A stretch of 64,000 nt of DNA from Xanthobacteraceae bacterium (lineage in GTDB: Bacteria; Pseudomonadota; Alphaproteobacteria; Rhizobiales; Xanthobacteraceae): the NCBI GenBank assembly GCA_029266425.1, contig JAQSWY010000013.1, positions 61,610-125,609 on the forward strand. Direction: 5' to 3'. The translations under genes and the position numbers were made by a program. Below, piece by piece: positions 59,903 to 64,000 of this stretch (the stretch's first letter is position 1; the number at the start of each line of letters is the position of its first letter). The notes beneath the pieces were generated by a model that searched no databases, had not been told where the DNA came from, and saw only the letters and a program-made list of their open reading frames with translations.

Positions 59903-60415
59903 TCAGCTGAAGAGGCCCTTGATGGTCGACCAGATGCTTTTCGCCGGGGCCGCCTCGGCGGAGCCCGTGGCTGAGGCTTCGGCCGGCGCGGCACCGGGGG
60001 TGACCTGCGACTTCGAAACCGTCGCCGGGGTGATCTCCTTGAAGACGGCGAGCTTGGCCAGGGTGACCGGGCCGGCGAAGCCGTCCACGTCTAGACCGTT
60101 CTTGGCCTGATAGTCCTTCACCGCCTTCTGGGTGCCGGGGCCGAACTTGCCGTCGGCGGCGATGCCGAGCGCGGTCTGCAGCTTCTTCACCGCGTCGCCG
60201 GACGAGCCGACGCCGAGCAGGACCAGCTCATAGAGGCCCATGGCGGTGAAAGTGTCGGGACCGGCCATGCCGTCCGCGGCGAGGCCATGCTCCTTCTGGT
60301 AGGCCTTCAGCGCTTCTTCAGTCTTCGGGCCGAACTGGCCATCCGCGGGAATGCCGAGCTTCTCCTGGAGCACTTTCACCGGCTCGCCAGAGAGCCCTTT
60401 CTTCAGTATCGACAT
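59903..60415 (-). CDS. Protein with two peptidoglycan-binding domains
   Basis: 170 aa from the ATG at 60415. Two PG_binding_1 domains: SGEPVKVLQEKLGIPADGQF GPKTEEALKAYQKEHGL (about 9-45) and SSGDAVKKLQTALGIAADGK FGPGTQKAVKDYQAKNGLDV (about 71-110), then an Ala/Thr/Pro-rich linker and a short C-terminal motif IWSTIKGLFS. There is no signal peptide in the N terminus, so export, if any, is non-classical or by a partner. Binds murein. Confidence 0.88.
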   Translation of the reverse strand: MSILKKGLSGEPVKVLQEKLGIPADGQFGPKTEEALKAYQKEHGLAADGMAGPDTFTAMGLYELVLLGVGSSGDAVKKLQTALGIAADGKFGPGTQKAVKDYQAKNGLDVDGFAGPVTLAKLAVFKEITPATVSKSQVTPGAAPAEASATGSAEAAPAKSIWSTIKGLFS

Positions 60416-60606
60416 CGGGTCGCCCTCCACACTGATGACGGCCGACGGCCGTCGCGACGTGCAGATGAGAGCACAGCTTTGCGACAGGAGGAACGGGCAG
60501 GCCAAAGCGCTCCGGATTCACGGTGTATTTCCGGAAAGGAAGGGGATGCTCCCAGCACCCCCTTCCGCACGCACGCCCCCGCAAGCGCAGCATTTCCCCG
60601 TGTCGC

Positions 60607-62223
60607 CTATTCGGCCGGCGCGGCGTGCGCACCCTCCATCATCGGCGCCTCGTCCACCGCATCGACGGTGGCATATTTGGCGCAGCCGAACAGGAAGCCG
60701 GCGACGACCACATAGGCGAGCGACACGCCCGGCGTCACCGCGATGCCCACCATCTCGCCATGCATGAAGCCGAAGAATGTGAGCACCGCCCCGGCCAGCG
60801 CGAAGGCTGCGGCCTGGGTGAACTTGCGCTCGATGACGAAGACGCCGATGGCGCCGAGCACGAGCCCGACCAGGATGGCGCCGCCGCCCATGATCTCCAG
60901 CCCGTGATAGAGCACGCCGACCGTGCCGAGCTTGTCGATGCCCAGTGCGTGCGCCGAGGTGCCGGCGACGGCGAGGGAATTGTCGATCAGCAGCTTGGCC
61001 CAGGCGGCGAGGTGCGGGGTGAGCGCCAGCACGATGGCCGGCGCGTGCTTGGTCGGCGTGGTCTGGAAGGCCTGCGCGCCGATCAGCATGCCGATATAGA
61101 GCAGGATCGGCGAGATCGCGACGATCGGGATCAGCGCCAGCAGCACCGCGATGATGCCGAACCAGGACAGCAGGATCACCGCGATGCCGGTCGCCAGCGA
61201 ATAGCCGATGCGCCCGCCCATCGATTTCCAGCCGGGATGGCCGATGTACACCGCATTGATGAAGGGGTTGCCCATCAGGCAGCCGATCAGGCTGACCACG
61301 CCGTCGGCAGTGAGCACCCGCGTAGTCGGATAATGGTCGCCGGCGGCCTCGGCGCTCTCCACATTGTCCATCGCCTCGACCAGGTCATAGATGCCGAAGG
61401 GAATGGCGGTGACGAGGATGATTCCGAGATACTTGAAGCCGTGGAACACGTGGTCGAAGGCCGGTAGCGGCACCTCGAAGCCGAAATTCGCCACTGAGGC
61501 GCCGAGCTTTTCGAGACTCATGCCGCCATAGGCGAGACCGAAGAGGTTCGAGCCCCAGGCGATGACCATGCCGACCCCAATGGCGACCAGGCCGGCGGGA
61601 ATGCCCTTCGGATAGCGCACGCCGCCGAACCAGCTCGCCAATATGATGGCGAGGCAGGTGAGGCCGATCACCGGAGTCGTGAAAATCTCGAAGGCCGGGC
61701 GCATCGAAATGAAGGCGACCGAGACGCCGGCCAACGTGCCGAGCAGGGCCGCGCGGGGGGTAATCCTGCGAATGTACGGGGCTACGAAGCCGCCGATCAT
61801 CAGGATGAAGCTCTGGAAGAACACCCAGACGAGGCCGGCCTCCCAGCCCTGGATCGGGTCCCCGGTCGAGGCGCCGATCGGCAGCATGATGACGAAGGTG
61901 ACGACGAACATGTGCGGCACCGAAATGCCGGAGGGCAGGGCGCACACATCGTCGCGGCCGGTCTTCTTCGCCAGCTGCCAGGCGAGGAAGGCGTAATAGG
62001 CGGTCGACAGGAACATCATCAGCCCGACCGCCGGCAGGATGCGGCCGAACACGATCTCCGGCGGCATCTTCAGTACGAACTGCAGCAGGCCGGTCAGCAC
62101 CAGCATATTGACCAATATGTTGGTGCCGAAGCCGAACAGGGCGTTCCAGTCGCCCTTGGTCCAGATCGCCGGCCGCATCCCCATGCGGGCCGGTGAGATC
62201 GGTGTCATCTCGCTCGCGCTCAT
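60607..62223 (-). CDS. NCS2 family permease
   Basis: 538 aa, about 13 transmembrane helices. NCS2-like blocks: FGFGTNILVNMLVLTGLLQF, DVCALPSGISVPHMFVVTFV IMLPIGAST, IPFGIYDLVEAMDNVESAEA, CLMGNPFINAVYIGHPGWKS MGGRIGYSLATG and LIPIVAISPILLYIGMLIGA. Substrates of the family are purines, pyrimidines, xanthine or related ureides. It is 75 bp downstream of a biuret-hydrolase-like gene and so probably in one operon; a heterocyclic nitrogen compound is the likely cargo. Confidence 0.88.
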   Translation of the reverse strand: MSASEMTPISPARMGMRPAIWTKGDWNALFGFGTNILVNMLVLTGLLQFVLKMPPEIVFGRILPAVGLMMFLSTAYYAFLAWQLAKKTGRDDVCALPSGISVPHMFVVTFVIMLPIGASTGDPIQGWEAGLVWVFFQSFILMIGGFVAPYIRRITPRAALLGTLAGVSVAFISMRPAFEIFTTPVIGLTCLAIILASWFGGVRYPKGIPAGLVAIGVGMVIAWGSNLFGLAYGGMSLEKLGASVANFGFEVPLPAFDHVFHGFKYLGIILVTAIPFGIYDLVEAMDNVESAEAAGDHYPTTRVLTADGVVSLIGCLMGNPFINAVYIGHPGWKSMGGRIGYSLATGIAVILLSWFGIIAVLLALIPIVAISPILLYIGMLIGAQAFQTTPTKHAPAIVLALTPHLAAWAKLLIDNSLAVAGTSAHALGIDKLGTVGVLYHGLEIMGGGAILVGLVLGAIGVFVIERKFTQAAAFALAGAVLTFFGFMHGEMVGIAVTPGVSLAYVVVAGFLFGCAKYATVDAVDEAPMMEGAHAAPAE

Positions 62224-62298
62224 CGCCCATGTTCCCCGTGTGTTGCCGTCACTCGATGCGCACGCGTCGTCGGGTCTGTTCTCTTCAAGCCGCGGTCC

Positions 62299-62985
62299 TC
62301 ACGTAGCCTTGGCTTCCGCGCCGAGCGCGCTGGCGAAGGCGGCGGAATCCGATACCCAGCCGAAGATACCGCCCTGCGCCTTGATCATCTCGAGGCCGAC
62401 GCGGTGGAACTCCGGGAAATAGGAAGCGCAGCAGTCCGCCATCGCCACGCAGCGATAGCCGCGATCATTGCCCTCGCGGATCGTGGTGTGGACGCAGACC
62501 TCGGTGGTGACGCCGCACACCAGCAGCGTGTCGACGCCGCGATTCTTCAGCATCAGCTCGAGGTCGGTCTGGTAGAAGGCGCCCTTGCCGGGCTTGTCCA
62601 GCACCGGCTCGCCGGCAAGCGGATAGAGCTCCGGTATGATGTCGTGACCGTCCTCGCCGCGGATCAGGATGCGGCCCATCGGACCGGCGCAGCCTATGCG
62701 CGCGGTCGGCGCGCCGCGCTCGACCTTGGCCGGCGGCGCATCCGCCATGTCCGGGCGGTGGCCTTCGCGGGTATGGATGACGAGAATGCCGTTGGCGCGC
62801 GCCACGCCAAGTGCCCGCCTGCAGGGCCCGACCGCGGCCTGCAGCAGCGACACATCATTGCCGAGCGTCTCGCCGAAGCCGCCGGGCTCCAGGAAATCGC
62901 GCTGCATGTCGATGATGATGAGCGCGGTGCGCGCCGGATCGAAGGTGAGCGGCGCGGGTTCGGCGGCAAGGATGAGCTGTGGCAT
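62299..62985 (-). CDS. Isochorismatase-family cysteine hydrolase, biuret hydrolase-like
   Basis: 228 aa from the ATG at 62985 (starts farther upstream, e.g. 63051, fall inside the operator). Catalytic triad Asp26 (IIIDMQRD), Lys131/134 (DKPGKGAFYQTDLE) and Cys164 (GVTTEVCVHTT). Segments IHTREGHRPDMADAPP, GRILIRGEDGHDIIPELYP and SYFPEFHRVGLEMIKAQGGI FG resemble biuret and ureidoacrylate-type amidohydrolases. With the NCS2 permease downstream it may form a uptake-and-cleave unit for a ureide or triazine breakdown product. Substrate not proven. Confidence 0.87.
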   Translation of the reverse strand: MPQLILAAEPAPLTFDPARTALIIIDMQRDFLEPGGFGETLGNDVSLLQAAVGPCRRALGVARANGILVIHTREGHRPDMADAPPAKVERGAPTARIGCAGPMGRILIRGEDGHDIIPELYPLAGEPVLDKPGKGAFYQTDLELMLKNRGVDTLLVCGVTTEVCVHTTIREGNDRGYRCVAMADCCASYFPEFHRVGLEMIKAQGGIFGWVSDSAAFASALGAEAKAT

Positions 62986-63030
62986 TGGCGGCTCCGCTGG
63001 CAACCGGGCGCCCGGCGGCGCCGATTCCTT

Positions 63031-63050
63031 TGCATACATTCGTGTATGCA
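63031..63050. promoter_or_regulatory. 20-bp operator TGCATACA-ttcg-TGTATGCA upstream of the hydrolase
   Basis: Perfect inverted repeat, 8-bp arms with a 4-bp spacer, 45 bp before the hydrolase start. The half site TGCATACA/TGTATGCA is like FCD GntR operators. An AT-rich promoter-like stretch lies further upstream (63085-63120). Confidence 0.65.
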
Positions 63051-63190
63051 TCCTCTATGCCAAGTGTCGGAGATTCCGGAGTAACGATTATCTAATTGAA
63101 AATAAATGATAATATCTAAGGCGTGGTCACCCAGTTGAGCCGTTCGCGGGCGAGTCTCGGTCACGGAGTGTGTGCTGGAAGATCGAAAAT

Positions 63191-63205
63191 TAGACAGCAT
63201 GTCTA
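63191..63205. promoter_or_regulatory. Palindrome TAGACA-gca-TGTCTA upstream of uvrB
   Basis: Six-bp arms with a 3-bp centre, 78 bp before the uvrB ATG. I see no clear alphaproteobacterial SOS box (GTTC-N7-GTTC) nearby, so this may be another regulator's site or chance. Confidence 0.35.
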
Positions 63206-63282
63206 GAAAGACACTGGATGAGCCGCGCAGCGCCCTTGTGCCCGGTCTTTCCAGGGCGCTCCCTCCGCCCCATATTGGCGCC

Positions 63283-64000
<718 letters not shown>

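Noticed and set aside
63085..63120. AT-rich stretch with GATAAT-like words, considered as an iron (Fur) box.
   Set aside because: Only partial symmetry and no match to the 19-bp consensus; more likely just promoter DNA.

Overview
The window is GC-rich chromosomal DNA from an alphaproteobacterium, most likely of the order Hyphomicrobiales (Rhizobiales). Evidence includes the fused-operon order Rieske / cytochrome b / cytochrome c1, a petP-petR type regulator pair, lgt-midA-pgeF, uvrC-pgsA-moaD-moaE, UbiK, DUF6111, Omp25/31-type small barrels, and dispersed palindromes of the kind common in Rhizobiales genomes. A Xanthobacteraceae-like host (Ancylobacter/Starkeya/Azorhizobium group) is my guess, not a demonstrated placement. 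Nearly all genes are chromosomal core or conserved accessory genes. I see no phage, transposase, CRISPR array, plasmid functions or recognisable defence system.

Layout. 1-2.8 kb: left-edge catabolic locus (partial 3-oxo-tetronate kinase gene, SAF-domain dehydrogenase) with a divergent GntR/FCD regulator and two matching palindromic operators. 2.9-8.8 kb: small envelope proteins, tRNA-Met, NUDIX and metallophosphoesterase genes back to back, a glutathionyl-hydroquinone reductase and a GNAT acetyltransferase. 8.8-15.9 kb: a MoxR ATPase / DUF58 / DUF4159 / amidotransferase-like membrane protein operon. 16.1-18.8 kb: tightly overlapped DUF1285 / NUDIX CoA pyrophosphatase / DUF6111 / CCA nucleotidyltransferase operon. 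18.8-25.2 kb: LtrA, DUF2158, VOC, HemF, an ABC exporter and TrmL. 25.4-28.1 kb: the cytochrome bc1 operon with a clear terminator. 28.4-35.2 kb: a signal-less periplasmic-type binding protein, two MaoC dehydratases, YchF, Pth, L25, an outer-membrane-like protein and Prs. 35.4-40.0 kb: the lgt-midA-pgeF-M24-lipoprotein run. 40.3-43.6 kb: UbiK, YbjN, ProC, TetR and CsaA. 43.6-46.3 kb: MarR (petP-like), OmpR (petR-like) and an EnvZ-like kinase. 46.6-53.5 kb: IlvE, MoaE/MoaD, PgsA, UvrC, a DMT transporter and a pteridine-reductase-like SDR. 53.9-55.7 kb: two paralogous outer membrane barrels. 56-60.4 kb: GST, a cold shock protein, RlmJ, RNase T2 with a secreted partner, a cupin and a peptidoglycan-binding protein. 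60.6-63.0 kb: an NCS2 permease and a biuret-hydrolase-like isochorismatase behind a 20-bp operator. 63.3 kb to the end: the start of uvrB.

How the parts fit. Energy metabolism (bc1 complex, UbiK for ubiquinone, HemF for heme) and its probable regulators (petP/petR-like) are both present but about 17 kb apart. UvrB and UvrC of excision repair both lie here. Several small operons use 4-nt start/stop overlaps (cca, DUF4159, midA, pgeF, RNase T2, otnK).

The most unusual signals are not new gene families. They are (1) at least four dispersed palindromic repeat families, one of which has entered the uvrC reading frame and codes for an interdomain linker; (2) a recurrent pattern of short tandem duplications that span or abut stop codons (cca, ABC exporter, maoC, pth, rplY, proC); and (3) a roughly 41-bp submodule shared between otherwise different repeat families. 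The left-edge OtnK/SAF/GntR locus and the isochorismatase/NCS2 locus are the best candidates for an incompletely described catabolic function.
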